Part shown: positions 23,253 to 30,880 of the stretch, in pieces
Layout of the letters: every line of letters starts with the position of its first letter
Numbering within the stretch: the stretch's first letter is position 1
DNA from: an uncultured Solobacterium sp.
GTDB lineage: Bacteria; Bacillota_I; Bacilli_A; Erysipelotrichales; Erysipelotrichaceae
Length of the DNA: 34,378 bases
NCBI GenBank assembly: GCA_938039295.1
Contig: CALHUY010000023.1
Location: 1-34,378, forward strand
Reading direction: 5' to 3'
Program-made: the position numbers and the translations under genes
The notes under the pieces: generated by a model
What the model was told of the DNA's origin: nothing
Databases searched by the model: none
What the model saw: only the letters and a program-made list of their open reading frames with translations

Positions 23253-24471
23253 ACAACCTATGATTGCTCACGATACACTTTTATTCTGTATCGCAATCGC
23301 AACCTATCTATTTGGATATTTTTATGCATCGTTTTACGTTATTTACTTTGCCTTTGCAAAGCTAGCATTACTCTACATCATTATGATTGAAACCAGTGCA
23401 TACTTCATACACAAAGAGCGCACGAAAGAATCAATACTATGGGCAATTTTCTTATTGTTTCAAGGAATACTTCTAGGATTTGACCGTTCTTTTGAATTTG
23501 AAAAATTAGTGTTTTTGCACGCAACCGTTATCTACTATACACTATGTCGTTTCCAAAAATTATCCCTTCCAAACACAAGTGAAACGATCCTATTAGATTT
23601 CTTCCAAGGGTGGATAATTCAGCCATTCTCACATATATTTGCACGTATTATCCATGTCATTAAATACACACTTACACATATCCATTCTAGACAATTTAAA
23701 ACGATTTTATTTAGCATTGTCATTGTGATTCCACTGATACTTTTCGCATTAGAACAATTATCGGCCATCGACGAAAACTTCGCCAATCTTACTACACACC
23801 TTTGGCGATTCATATTCCAGATTTTTAACACGATGTATTTTTATCGAATCATTTGGAGTTTACCTGTTGGTGCATATCTATTCGGTCTTATCAGTAGTTG
23901 TATCCTTAATGAGAAACCATTTATATCTTACGATGGTTGTAAAGAGTTCTTCCTAAAGAAAAGAGTGATTCCACTTATATCTATTCATCTTACAAACGCT
24001 GTACTGCTTGTTTTATACCTTGTATTCTTTATCTTCCAGTTGTCTGATTTACCTACTGTATTAGCAGCACCTACTGCACAAAGTTCGTGTGAATATGCAG
24101 TCAGGGGTTTCTGGAACTTCTTTAGAATCATGGGATTAAACATCGTACTTATCTTGGCTCTAAACTTCTTAATTAGAAAAGAAGACACTAGCAGTCCTAA
24201 GATTGATACATATATCTTGTTATTTACAACTATCTGTTTCAACTTGCTTGCATGTTTAAAACTTGGACTATATTTCTTTACCTACGGTTATACTGAACGA
24301 AGAGTCATTGCCCTTTGGTTACTTGTGGCTATCTTCATTTCTCTTATCTTAATGATAATTCGTATGCATAAGAAATTTAATCTAATCCAGTTTATAACAG
24401 CAACATTTGTCACAAGTTATATTCTCTTCCTATACATACTTCCTCTCTTGTATCCAGCATCATTGATGTAA
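23239..24471 (+). CDS. DUF4153/DUF4173-like polytopic membrane protein
   Basis: This 410-residue protein is almost wholly hydrophobic with about ten to twelve membrane helices. The blocks CEYAVRGFWNFFRIMGLN and YGYTERRVIALWLL resemble the YAR-x-GF and YG-x-T-x-R motifs of the DUF4153/DUF4173 group. No function is known. It overlaps the XRE gene by 14 nt and ends at a bidirectional terminator. The GGAGA site is about 11 nt from the ATG, so translation may depend on coupling to the XRE gene. Confidence 0.75.
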   Translation: MNQNKQPMIAHDTLLFCIAIATYLFGYFYASFYVIYFAFAKLALLYIIMIETSAYFIHKERTKESILWAIFLLFQGILLGFDRSFEFEKLVFLHATVIYYTLCRFQKLSLPNTSETILLDFFQGWIIQPFSHIFARIIHVIKYTLTHIHSRQFKTILFSIVIVIPLILFALEQLSAIDENFANLTTHLWRFIFQIFNTMYFYRIIWSLPVGAYLFGLISSCILNEKPFISYDGCKEFFLKKRVIPLISIHLTNAVLLVLYLVFFIFQLSDLPTVLAAPTAQSSCEYAVRGFWNFFRIMGLNIVLILALNFLIRKEDTSSPKIDTYILLFTTICFNLLACLKLGLYFFTYGYTERRVIALWLLVAIFISLILMIIRMHKKFNLIQFITATFVTSYILFLYILPLLYPASLM

Positions 24472-24506
24472 AAAAGTGGTCACTTCGTTATGAAGTAACC
24501 ACTTTT
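24472..24506. terminator. Bidirectional terminator between DUF4153 gene and feo operon
   Basis: AAAAGTGGT, one mismatch, ACTTC, a 5-nt loop, GAAGT, then ACCACTTTT give a long stem with A- and T-runs on both sides. It ends both convergent operons. Confidence 0.9.
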
Positions 24507-24902
24507 CTATTTCATCCAATCAATACGTAATACTGTATATTCACCTAAGTCATTGACAGCTTTGCGTAATACCGCTTCATCTAGTTTAGACTTCATATGA
24601 ACGTGTGCCTTTTTTAAATCAGAGTCTACAACTGTATATACACCATCTAATGTATTTAATGCATTTTCAACTTTTGAAGCACAATGTCCACAAGTCATAC
24701 CATCCACAGTTAGAACTGCTTCAAATGGATAATGTTCAAGATTCTTATCGGTAACTTTTACATCTGTGTGACAGCCACATCCTCCACCACAACCACAAGA
24801 TCCTCCAGATGAACAACAACCAGATGTACCTCTTTTAATTGTTGAGTGAATCGCAAATCCAATGATGATGGCAACAATGCCACCTACTACTAATGTACCC
24901 AT
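24507..24902 (-). CDS. FeoB-associated Cys-rich peptide fused to HMA domain
   Basis: This 131-residue protein joins two parts. Residues 1-45 look like the FeoB-associated Cys-rich membrane protein family: one membrane helix (about 3-20) and then a stretch with CC, CGC and CGCH, eight residues that could bind metal or cluster at the membrane face. Residues 60-131 form a heavy-metal-associated (HMA) ferredoxin-like domain with GMTCGHC, Cys71 and Cys74, as in copper chaperones. AAGAAGG precedes the ATG. It is the last gene of the feo operon. The fusion suggests metal hand-over or sensing near FeoB, but the metal bound is not shown by sequence, and GMTCGHC domains usually bind Cu(I). Confidence 0.85.
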   Translation of the reverse strand: MGTLVVGGIVAIIIGFAIHSTIKRGTSGCCSSGGSCGCGGGCGCHTDVKVTDKNLEHYPFEAVLTVDGMTCGHCASKVENALNTLDGVYTVVDSDLKKAHVHMKSKLDEAVLRKAVNDLGEYTVLRIDWMK

Positions 24903-24938
24903 ACTACCTTCTTTCTAAATTCAGATTCCTGAATATGC

Positions 24939-25190
24939 TTAATGCAGTTCTACTGCACTATAGGTCTTCCCTATTTCTTTTCCCTTTTCGCAAAGGTATA
25001 CAATACCATAGTGTTCTTTGTTAAGATACCCTTCATGTGCTAGCTTTGTTAACATCGCACAAACACTTGGTCTAGAAACATTCAGTTCCTTTGCAAGTGC
25101 TATGCTACGTACACCTCTACCATTTGGATCTAAACGAAGTAATGTAACGAGGTACTTAATCTTCGCTGCTGTTAATTCGTGTATAGACAT
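24939..25190 (-). CDS. Short DtxR/MarR-like winged-helix protein in feo operon
   Basis: This 83-residue protein is one winged-helix domain with the DtxR/MntR-type pattern VRSIALAKELNVSRPSVCAMLTKLAHEGYL followed in turn by a wing (YGIVYLCEKG). Members of that family normally have about 140-230 residues with a metal-binding dimerisation domain, which is absent here. It lies between feoB and the Cys-rich/HMA gene, the place where FeoC-like winged-helix proteins occur. It may be a metal-blind DNA-binding protein or a FeoB partner. AAGGTG lies 7 nt before the ATG at 25190; an ATG at 25196 is too close to that site. Confidence 0.75.
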   Translation of the reverse strand: MSIHELTAAKIKYLVTLLRLDPNGRGVRSIALAKELNVSRPSVCAMLTKLAHEGYLNKEHYGIVYLCEKGKEIGKTYSAVELH

Positions 25191-25208
25191 ATTCATACAC
25201 CTTTCTAA

Positions 25209-25236
25209 ATAAGGTACAGGTTTCCCTGCACCTTAT
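25209..25236 (-). promoter_or_regulatory. Hairpin between feoB and the DtxR-like gene
   Basis: A 12-bp stem (25209-25220 with 25225-25236, one G-U in RNA) around a 4-nt loop follows feoB by 10 nt. Only TTAT/TTAG follows it on the minus strand, so it may be a partial terminator or a processing and stability element that lowers expression of the last two genes. Confidence 0.5.
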
Positions 25237-25245
25237 GGTAAATCA

Positions 25246-27690
25246 TTATTTTTCTTTGTAACCTGGACGAACAAGTCCCCAGATAATCGCTACAATACAT
25301 ACAATCGCAACAACGAGTCCAATTGGGTGGATATTACCTGTAACTGCAGAACCTACCTGGTAGATAATGAGTGCAATTACATAAGCTAGACCACACTGGT
25401 AAGCAATTGCAAACCATGTCCACTTACCATTATTCATCTCACGACGGATAGCACCAATTGCCGCAAAGCATGGAGCACATAGTAAGTTGAATGCTAGGAA
25501 TGAGTAACCTGCAACTGGATTATTGTTGAAGGCATTTGCCATAGATTTAAAGATCTGCCATCCATTTTCTGCAACCTCACCAGCACCATAGAGAACACCC
25601 ATTGTACCTACAACGTTCTCCTTAGCAACTAAACCAGTAATAGAAGCTACAGCCGCACGCCAATCTCCCCAACCTAAAGGTATGAAGATAAACTTGATTG
25701 CATTACCAATGACTGCAAGCATAGATTCAGACTGTTCTACAGCACCAAATCCATTTTCAGTAAAGCCATAGCTTTGCATGAACCATACAAATACAGTCGC
25801 AAGTAAGATAATTGTTCCTGCCTTCTTTACGAAGGAAGAACCACGCTCCCACATAGAATGTAAGATATTGGATGGAGTTGGCCAGTGGTATGCAGGTAAC
25901 TCCATTACGAATGGTGCAGGATCACCAGCAAACATCTTTGTCTTCTTTAATGTAATACCTGAAATAACGATAGCCGCAATACCTAAGAAGTAAGCACTTG
26001 TCGCTACTAATCCAGACTTCTGGAAGAAAGCACCAGCGATTAAAGCGATAACTGGTAACTTAGCAGAACATGGAATAAATGTTGTAGTCATAACTGTCAT
26101 ACGACGGTCACGCTCATTCTCGATTGTACGTGAAGCCATGACACCAGGAACACCACAACCTGTACCAATTAACATTGGGATAAAACTCTTACCAGATAAG
26201 CCAAACTTACGGAATACACGGTCCATAACAAACGCAATACGTGCCATATAACCGCAACCTTCCAAGAATGCTAGGAAGAAGAATAATACTAACATCTGAG
26301 GTAAGAAACCAAGAACCGCACCTACACCAGCAACAATACCATTTAGGATAAGACTCTGTAACCAATCAGCAACTTCAATAGACTTCAAGAAGTTACCAAT
26401 GACTGTTGGTAAGCCATCTTGCCATGGACCATATGTAGCAGCTTCAGGTTCTTCTTCAGCAGAATAGATTTCATAATCAGAGTAAGTTACTTCACGCGTT
26501 TCCTCAACATCACCTTCATCATTATGAATATCAGCTGAAACAACCAAGTTCTCTAACTGTTCTTGTTTTAGAACTGTAATTTCTGTATCACCTTCATCGT
26601 TTTCACTAGAGGTAACATAACCCTTTTCAATCGCTTCATCGATAAATGATTGTTTAGCTTCTTGGTCCGCTTTATATGTACCAGAATCTTCATCAAACTC
26701 TGCACGTCCTAAGCCAAACCAGAACCAACCATCACCGAATAAACCATCGTTTACCCAGTCAGTAGCACCTGTACCAAATGTTTGAATAGATACAAAGTAA
26801 ACGATAAACATTACTACCGCAAAGATAGGTAAACCTAACCAACGGTTTGTAACGATGTTATCAATTTTATCAGAAACGCTGAGTTTGCCAGCATTCTGCT
26901 TTGTATAGATACCATTAAGTGTTTCTGTAATAAATGTGTAACGAGCATTAGTGATAATAGATTCCGCATCATCATCCAAATCCTTCTCTACTGCAGAAAC
27001 AATTTTCTCTACTTCAGCCATCTGGCTTTCATTGAGATTCAATCTTGCAAGTACTTTTTCATCTCTTTCAAATACTTTGATTGCATACCAACGCTTTTGA
27101 TCAGCAGGTACATCAGTTAATACAGAATCTGAAATCTTAGAAAGAGCTGTTTCAATCTTATCTTCATACTTATGGATTGCTGTAGCTGACTTTGCTTCAG
27201 CAGCCGCAATTGCAGCTTCTGCAGCTTCCATAATACCTGTTTCTTTTAACGCAGAAATCTCAACAATCTTACAACCTAGCTTCTCACTTAAGGCAGCGAT
27301 ATCAATCTTATCATCAGCCTTCTTTACAAGGTCCATCATATTTACAGCTACTACAACTGGAACTCCAATTTCAAGTAACTGTGTTGTTAGATATAAGTTA
27401 CGCTCTAAGTTTGTACCATCTACGATATTTAAAATCGCATCAGGATGTTCACCAATCAAATAATTACGAGAAACCACTTCCTCTAATGTATATGGTGATA
27501 AAGAATAAATACCAGGTAAGTCCTCAATAATGACATCTGGATGTTTCTTGAGTTTACCCTCTTTCTTTTCAACTGTTACACCTGGCCAGTTACCTACATA
27601 CTGATTAGAACCCGTCAAGGCATTAAATAAAGTTGTTTTACCACTATTTGGATTACCCGCTAAGGCAATCTTTAATCTTTCGTTTGCCAT
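25246..27690 (-). CDS. feoB: Ferrous iron transporter FeoB
   Basis: FeoB brings Fe(II) through the membrane. The cytoplasmic G domain has G1 GNPNSGKTT, G3 DLPG and G4 NMMD, followed by the helical spacer domain to about 275. The membrane part has the two Gate regions with conserved Cys in GTGCGVPGVMAS and FIPCSAKLPVIAL. At 814 residues it is longer than the usual 650-770: between the first and second membrane helices, about 321-422, lies a strongly acidic insert on the outer side. The start at 27690 (MANERLKIAL) has GGGAGA 8 nt upstream. It follows two feoA genes in one operon under DtxR-like operators. Confidence 0.97.
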   Translation of the reverse strand: MANERLKIALAGNPNSGKTTLFNALTGSNQYVGNWPGVTVEKKEGKLKKHPDVIIEDLPGIYSLSPYTLEEVVSRNYLIGEHPDAILNIVDGTNLERNLYLTTQLLEIGVPVVVAVNMMDLVKKADDKIDIAALSEKLGCKIVEISALKETGIMEAAEAAIAAAEAKSATAIHKYEDKIETALSKISDSVLTDVPADQKRWYAIKVFERDEKVLARLNLNESQMAEVEKIVSAVEKDLDDDAESIITNARYTFITETLNGIYTKQNAGKLSVSDKIDNIVTNRWLGLPIFAVVMFIVYFVSIQTFGTGATDWVNDGLFGDGWFWFGLGRAEFDEDSGTYKADQEAKQSFIDEAIEKGYVTSSENDEGDTEITVLKQEQLENLVVSADIHNDEGDVEETREVTYSDYEIYSAEEEPEAATYGPWQDGLPTVIGNFLKSIEVADWLQSLILNGIVAGVGAVLGFLPQMLVLFFFLAFLEGCGYMARIAFVMDRVFRKFGLSGKSFIPMLIGTGCGVPGVMASRTIENERDRRMTVMTTTFIPCSAKLPVIALIAGAFFQKSGLVATSAYFLGIAAIVISGITLKKTKMFAGDPAPFVMELPAYHWPTPSNILHSMWERGSSFVKKAGTIILLATVFVWFMQSYGFTENGFGAVEQSESMLAVIGNAIKFIFIPLGWGDWRAAVASITGLVAKENVVGTMGVLYGAGEVAENGWQIFKSMANAFNNNPVAGYSFLAFNLLCAPCFAAIGAIRREMNNGKWTWFAIAYQCGLAYVIALIIYQVGSAVTGNIHPIGLVVAIVCIVAIIWGLVRPGYKEK

Positions 27691-27719
27691 ACTAATTTTC
27701 TCCCTCATTCATCTATGAA

Positions 27720-27941
27720 TTACTCAACTTCAATCATTGCGGCATCATCCTTACGGATGGATAATTCATAGCCTCTTACAGTTACTTCAATTGGATCACC
27801 TAATGGAGCAACCTTACGAACGTAAACTTCAACTCCCTTTGTGATACCCATGTCCATGATTCTACGCTTCACAGCGCCTTCACCATGGAGCTTGACAACC
27901 TTTGCAGTACCGCCAATCGCAACTTCCTTTAATGTATTCAT
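27720..27941 (-). CDS. feoA: FeoA-family protein, second copy
   Basis: This 73-residue SH3-like protein matches FeoA, a small cytoplasmic partner needed for full FeoB activity. Visible are VVKLHGEGAVKRRIMDMGI, TKGVEVYVRKVAPLGDPIEV and the terminal GYELSIRKDDAAMIEV. It is 29 nt upstream of feoB and 10 nt after the other FeoA gene. GGAGG precedes the ATG. Confidence 0.93.
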   Translation of the reverse strand: MNTLKEVAIGGTAKVVKLHGEGAVKRRIMDMGITKGVEVYVRKVAPLGDPIEVTVRGYELSIRKDDAAMIEVE

Positions 27942-27951
27942 TCTGTCCTCC

Positions 27952-28164
27952 CTATATCATGACTTTCATAGCCATTTCTTTCCCAATTGCAATACGTGTT
28001 TCTTTCACATTTACAATTAGATTTCCACCGACTTCTGAGACAACTGTGGCAGAGCCACCAACAACAAAACCGAGGTCAGCTAAGTGCTGTTTCACTTCTG
28101 CACTTCCCCCGATTTTAACAATTTTATATTCTTGACCGATTACTCCTAAAGCTAATGGTATCAT
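27952..28164 (-). CDS. feoA: FeoA-family protein, first copy
   Basis: This 70-residue FeoA paralogue heads the operon. It has MIPLALGVIGQEYKIVKIGG, HLADLGFVVGG and the end motif TRIAIGKEMAMKV. The ATG at 28164 is preceded by AGGAGG 6 nt away; a longer frame to 28191 starts inside the promoter region. It differs well from the second copy, so the two are probably not interchangeable. Confidence 0.9.
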   Translation of the reverse strand: MIPLALGVIGQEYKIVKIGGSAEVKQHLADLGFVVGGSATVVSEVGGNLIVNVKETRIAIGKEMAMKVMI

Positions 28165-28193
28165 CGCTTGCCTCCTTTTATAAATGAACAAAA

Positions 28194-28245
28194 GTTAGAG
28201 GGCTCTAACTAATGTTAGTTTAGACTCACTAACTAACATTGTCAA
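28194..28245 (-). promoter_or_regulatory. feo promoter with tandem DtxR-like dyads
   Basis: On the minus strand a perfect TTGACA (28240-28245), 17 nt and TAAACT (28217-28222). AATGTTAGTT (28211-28220) mirrors AACTAACATT (28231-28240) across the spacer and -10. A second dyad, GTTAGAG (28194-28200) with CTCTAAC (28203-28209), covers the start of the transcript. The TTAG/CTAA content resembles DtxR/IdeR boxes. Confidence 0.75.
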
Positions 28246-28330
28246 TATTTTCTGTAATCCAGATTATAATTTTTCAGTTATTTGTATTGTGAAAATTTCA
28301 CGACATTTTATTTATTTTGTCTTAAATTAA

Positions 28331-28358
28331 TAGACAAATGTCTTTAATTCTTTATAAT
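28331..28358 (+). promoter_or_regulatory. Promoter of degV
   Basis: TAGACA (28331-28336, 5 of 6), a 16-nt spacer and TATAAT (28353-28358), 24 nt before the ATG. The -35 overlaps AGACAAATGTCT, a short dyad. Confidence 0.65.
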
Positions 28359-28382
28359 ACTTTTATGAGACTTGGAGGTTTT

Positions 28383-29276
28383 ATGAACAAATATGTAATC
28401 GCAACATCCTCTACTGCAGATTTGCCAGCAGAGTACCTTAATAAACACAATATCCCCTTTATCTCATATACATATACGATTGATGATAAAGTTTATATAG
28501 ATGATTGCACAGAAGAAAGTCGAAATTTCTTAATGTCTTCCATGCGTGCAGGTAAACAACCAAATACATCTCAAATTACTGAATATGCATACTACGAGTT
28601 CTTAAAAGAACTTCTAGAAGCAGGTAACGATGTCCTATTTGTTGATATGACACGCGCATTATCAGCATCTATTAATAACGCAGAGCGTGCAATTCAAACT
28701 TTAAGCGAAGAATACCCAGATCGTAAGATTAGTCTATTAGACAGCTATTGCGTTACAGGAGGTCTTGCCCTCTTCTTAAAGCAATTAATAAAACGTCATG
28801 AAGAAGGATGGGATTATGATCAAGTTGTGGAATGGGGAAATGCACATAAGCTTGAATACATTCATCGTTTCATGGTAGAAGACCTACAGTGGTTAAGACG
28901 TGGAGGAAGATTATCCAACGCATCTGCCCTACTTGGAACAATTCTATCCATCAAGCCATTAATCTATATTCCAGATAGTGGAAAGCTTGTTTCCTTTAAG
29001 CAAGTACGTGGCAGAAAGAAAGCACTCCGTTCATTAATTGAATCCTGTGCCGAAGACATCGCAGATTATACAAAGGATGAAGAAATCGCAATCATCCACG
29101 CAGATGCATACGACGATGCAGTTGCATTCCGTAACGATCTGATTGAAACATATCCACAGTTCAAAGATACAAAGATTTCTATCATGCAGTTAGGACCTGT
29201 TATTGGAAGCCATGTAGGTCCAGACTTCATGGCTATCACATACCACGGCAAACACAGACTAAATATAGAAAAATAA
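28383..29276 (+). CDS. DegV-family fatty-acid-binding protein
   Basis: DegV (FakB-type) proteins bind a fatty acid in the cytoplasm and some present it to the FakA kinase for phosphorylation. The 297-residue protein starts MNKYVIATSSTADLPAEYL and has the N-terminal TSSTADL motif, DDCTEE, PNTSQIT, the DSYCVTGGLALF block, RWLRRGGRLSNAS-like region and GPVIGSHVGP. GGAGG lies 4 nt before the ATG at 28383; an upstream in-frame ATG at 28338 lies between the promoter boxes. Which fatty acid is bound cannot be told. It is a single-gene unit. Confidence 0.93.
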   Translation: MNKYVIATSSTADLPAEYLNKHNIPFISYTYTIDDKVYIDDCTEESRNFLMSSMRAGKQPNTSQITEYAYYEFLKELLEAGNDVLFVDMTRALSASINNAERAIQTLSEEYPDRKISLLDSYCVTGGLALFLKQLIKRHEEGWDYDQVVEWGNAHKLEYIHRFMVEDLQWLRRGGRLSNASALLGTILSIKPLIYIPDSGKLVSFKQVRGRKKALRSLIESCAEDIADYTKDEEIAIIHADAYDDAVAFRNDLIETYPQFKDTKISIMQLGPVIGSHVGPDFMAITYHGKHRLNIEK

Positions 29277-29301
29277 AAAACTCGGTTGATCCGAGTTTTT
29301 T
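29276..29301. terminator. Terminator after degV
   Basis: CTCGG (29281-29285) with CCGAG (29291-29295) extended by A- and T-runs, then six T residues. Confidence 0.88.
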
Positions 29302-29335
29302 AAACGGATATTTATCAAAATATCTAAACTAGTAG

Positions 29336-29470
29336 TTAATTAAAAATATTATTATTAATACTATAATTGACGTTGCGAGTGTAGAGGCGGAAGAAATCGC
29401 TATGTGACCGTGAGACTTGAAAATCAAGCAGATACCTGGATTTGGCGTACCAGTTCATTCGTAATTATTT
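29336..29470 (+). pseudogene. Possible remnant of a small membrane protein gene
   Basis: No intact gene is seen here. One frame reads a hydrophobic run and then DVASVEAEEIAM before a stop at 29405. In a shifted frame, YLDLAYQF and YLYKVM follow. The order recalls small membrane proteins with a helix, an EIAxxKGH-like motif and a second helix. It would need frameshifts and has no start codon, so this is a weak suggestion only. Confidence 0.2.
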
Positions 29471-29471
29471 A

Positions 29472-29505
29472 TATAAGGTGATGACTATAATGTTATCACC
29501 TTATA
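29472..29505. repeat. Perfect 11-bp inverted repeat
   Basis: TATAAGGTGAT (29472-29482) is mirrored by ATCACCTTATA (29495-29505) around 12 nt. No T-run follows on either strand. It lies just downstream of the Sm-like gene stop, so it may protect that transcript's 3' end. Confidence 0.5.
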
Positions 29506-29516
29506 AAATTAGTAAA

Positions 29517-29720
29517 TTATGGATGGATTATCTTTACCTGTAGAATCTCACTTTTCTTCAAACGAATAATATGATTTGTATTGTTAGGGAATATATCAAT
29601 CTCATCTTCCCCAGAACTGGTGCCAGTGCTTGGATAGAAATCAATAACTTCACCTGTTATTTTAATACCTGTACAGGCACTTACTTCAACAACTTTCCCA
29701 TATAGTTCACGTAGATCCAT
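29517..29720 (-). CDS. Small Sm/SH3-like protein
   Basis: This 67-residue protein reads like a small beta barrel of the Sm type: LRELYGKVVEV, a GEVIDFYPSTGTSS strand, DEIDIFP and a closing IIRLKKSEILQVKII. Sm-like barrels often bind RNA or proteins, but no function is known for this one. The ATG at 29720 is preceded by GGGAGG 9 nt away; the frame back to 29783 is not needed. It stands alone in accessory DNA. Confidence 0.6.
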   Translation of the reverse strand: MDLRELYGKVVEVSACTGIKITGEVIDFYPSTGTSSGEDEIDIFPNNTNHIIRLKKSEILQVKIIHP

Positions 29721-29979
29721 TATTCTATACCTCCCTTCTTTATTTTTATTAGGATAGAATAGCTCTAGCATATTTTTGTTCAATCTTTAGCATAAAGAAA
29801 TTTTATGTTATAGATAGGATGATAAATAATTTCAGATAAATATCGAGTTATTGCCTAGCAAAAATTTTGATAGTAGCAGAAATACCTCCAGTTTATTAAT
29901 GAAATTCTAATTCTAAGCATCTACCGCCTATATATCCTATTCATAATATAAACCGGTTATTACAGCTATTTAAGATCTA

Positions 29980-30306
29980 TTATTCATCTTCTTCAAAATT
30001 AACTTTTATGTCATCAATTAACCAAAATCCTTCCGGCACTTCTCCATGTTTATTCACATAGTCTAATAAACACGTGCTATCTTTGAACCTATGTGCAATC
30101 ATTTCTTGTTCCGTATTAAATTTTATTTCAATATCTTTGCGGTTGATGGTAATTGTTAAACTTTCAAAGTCATATGTGTATATATTCCCCGCAACTTTAC
30201 CAGCTTTAATATTACATTCTTTACAGTAAAATATAACAGAACTTAATCTCTTTAATTGTGAATGGATGTGTTTCAATATTTCATTATTTAAACTATTTTT
30301 TTCCAT
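29980..30306 (-). CDS. Hypothetical 108-residue protein
   Basis: Not recognised. The protein is soluble and mixed in structure, with a CKEC pair near residue 28, a middle part rich in beta pattern (NIYTYDFESLTITINRKDI) and an acidic tail (FEEDE). AGGAGG lies upstream of the ATG, so it is probably expressed. Neighbours are other small orphan genes on the same strand. It could be an immunity-type or accessory protein, but nothing in the sequence proves this. Confidence 0.5.
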   Translation of the reverse strand: MEKNSLNNEILKHIHSQLKRLSSVIFYCKECNIKAGKVAGNIYTYDFESLTITINRKDIEIKFNTEQEMIAHRFKDSTCLLDYVNKHGEVPEGFWLIDDIKVNFEEDE

Positions 30307-30363
30307 GATTTTTCCTCCTTATAATAGCAACTTACTATCTATCCTTGGTTTAGATTTTATATT

Positions 30364-30388
30364 TATTGATATGCAAAAAATATGCCAG
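30364..30388. repeat. 25-nt degenerate repeat, copy 1
   Basis: This 25-mer matches 32170-32194 at 22 of 25 positions. Both copies lie just past a minus-strand terminator hairpin. Confidence 0.45.
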
Positions 30389-30401
30389 GGTTTAAAACTA
30401 T

Positions 30402-30428
30402 AAAAAAACACCGCTACTTGCGATGTTT
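30402..30428 (-). terminator. Terminator of the 54-residue ORF
   Basis: AAACACCGC (30406-30414) pairs with GCGATGTTT (30420-30428), one G-U pair in the minus-strand RNA, then a run of T residues. It abuts the stop codon. Confidence 0.75.
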
Positions 30429-30592
30429 CATTCCATACCTGCCAATCTATATTGTTCATGAATCCATTCGCCTTCTTTTTCGAAAGCATCTATTGCTTCT
30501 TGAGGCGCGTCTTCTTTAAGTTTGCAGTTAATCATATATGGACCATAAATTTCTTCAAGTTTTTTTATCTCTTCAGGAAAAATTAAAATCAT
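30428..30592 (-). CDS. Hypothetical 54-residue protein
   Basis: A short intact gene starting MILIFPEEIKKLEEIYGP and ending EWIHEQYRLAGME. GAGGTG lies 6 nt before the ATG and a terminator abuts the stop, which supports expression. The protein is acidic and helical; no family is recognised. The stop of a decayed frame upstream lies in the same ribosome site region, so it was probably translated together with that former gene. Confidence 0.5.
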   Translation of the reverse strand: MILIFPEEIKKLEEIYGPYMINCKLKEDAPQEAIDAFEKEGEWIHEQYRLAGME

Positions 30593-30596
30593 TTTA

Positions 30597-30812
30597 TCAC
30601 CTCTTCAATACCATCAAAGTATTGTATTCTGTTTCAACTTCGTCAAAAATTCCATGTGAATACATCTTTTTTGTATAATTACTGTTCCCACCTACATTTT
30701 TATCTGTAATCCCTAACATATCAAGTTTTAAGTAAGCGCCTTGAGTTGAACAAGGTTCACCGCAGTGGTATTACCCATACATCACAGCATAGACCGAACT
30801 ACCTCGACCTAC
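30597..30812 (-). pseudogene. 3' remnant of an unidentified gene
   Basis: A minus-strand frame reads GRGSSVYAVMYG, then a TAA (30771-30773), then YHCGEPCSTQGAYLKLDMLG and on to VETEYNTLMVLKR before the stop. It has no start codon or ribosome site and is closed upstream by another stop, yet reads like real protein on both sides of the TAA. It is taken as the 3' end of a broken gene that once preceded the 54-residue gene. The family is not recognised. Confidence 0.45.
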
Positions 30813-30880
30813 TTAATTTAAACCTAATATAAAGTTTTGATGAGATACTGTCAACCTATTAAGAATTTTATGCGATGAAA

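Noticed and set aside
29416..29428. CTTGA-AAA-TCAAG hairpin resembling a tRNA anticodon arm
   Set aside because: No acceptor, D or T arms can be built around it, the loop is only 3 nt, and no CCA-type end or T-loop consensus is present.
29281..29516. Riboswitch or other known structured RNA
   Set aside because: No match by eye to the conserved cores of common riboswitches, SRP RNA or tmRNA; only a dyad without T-run is seen.
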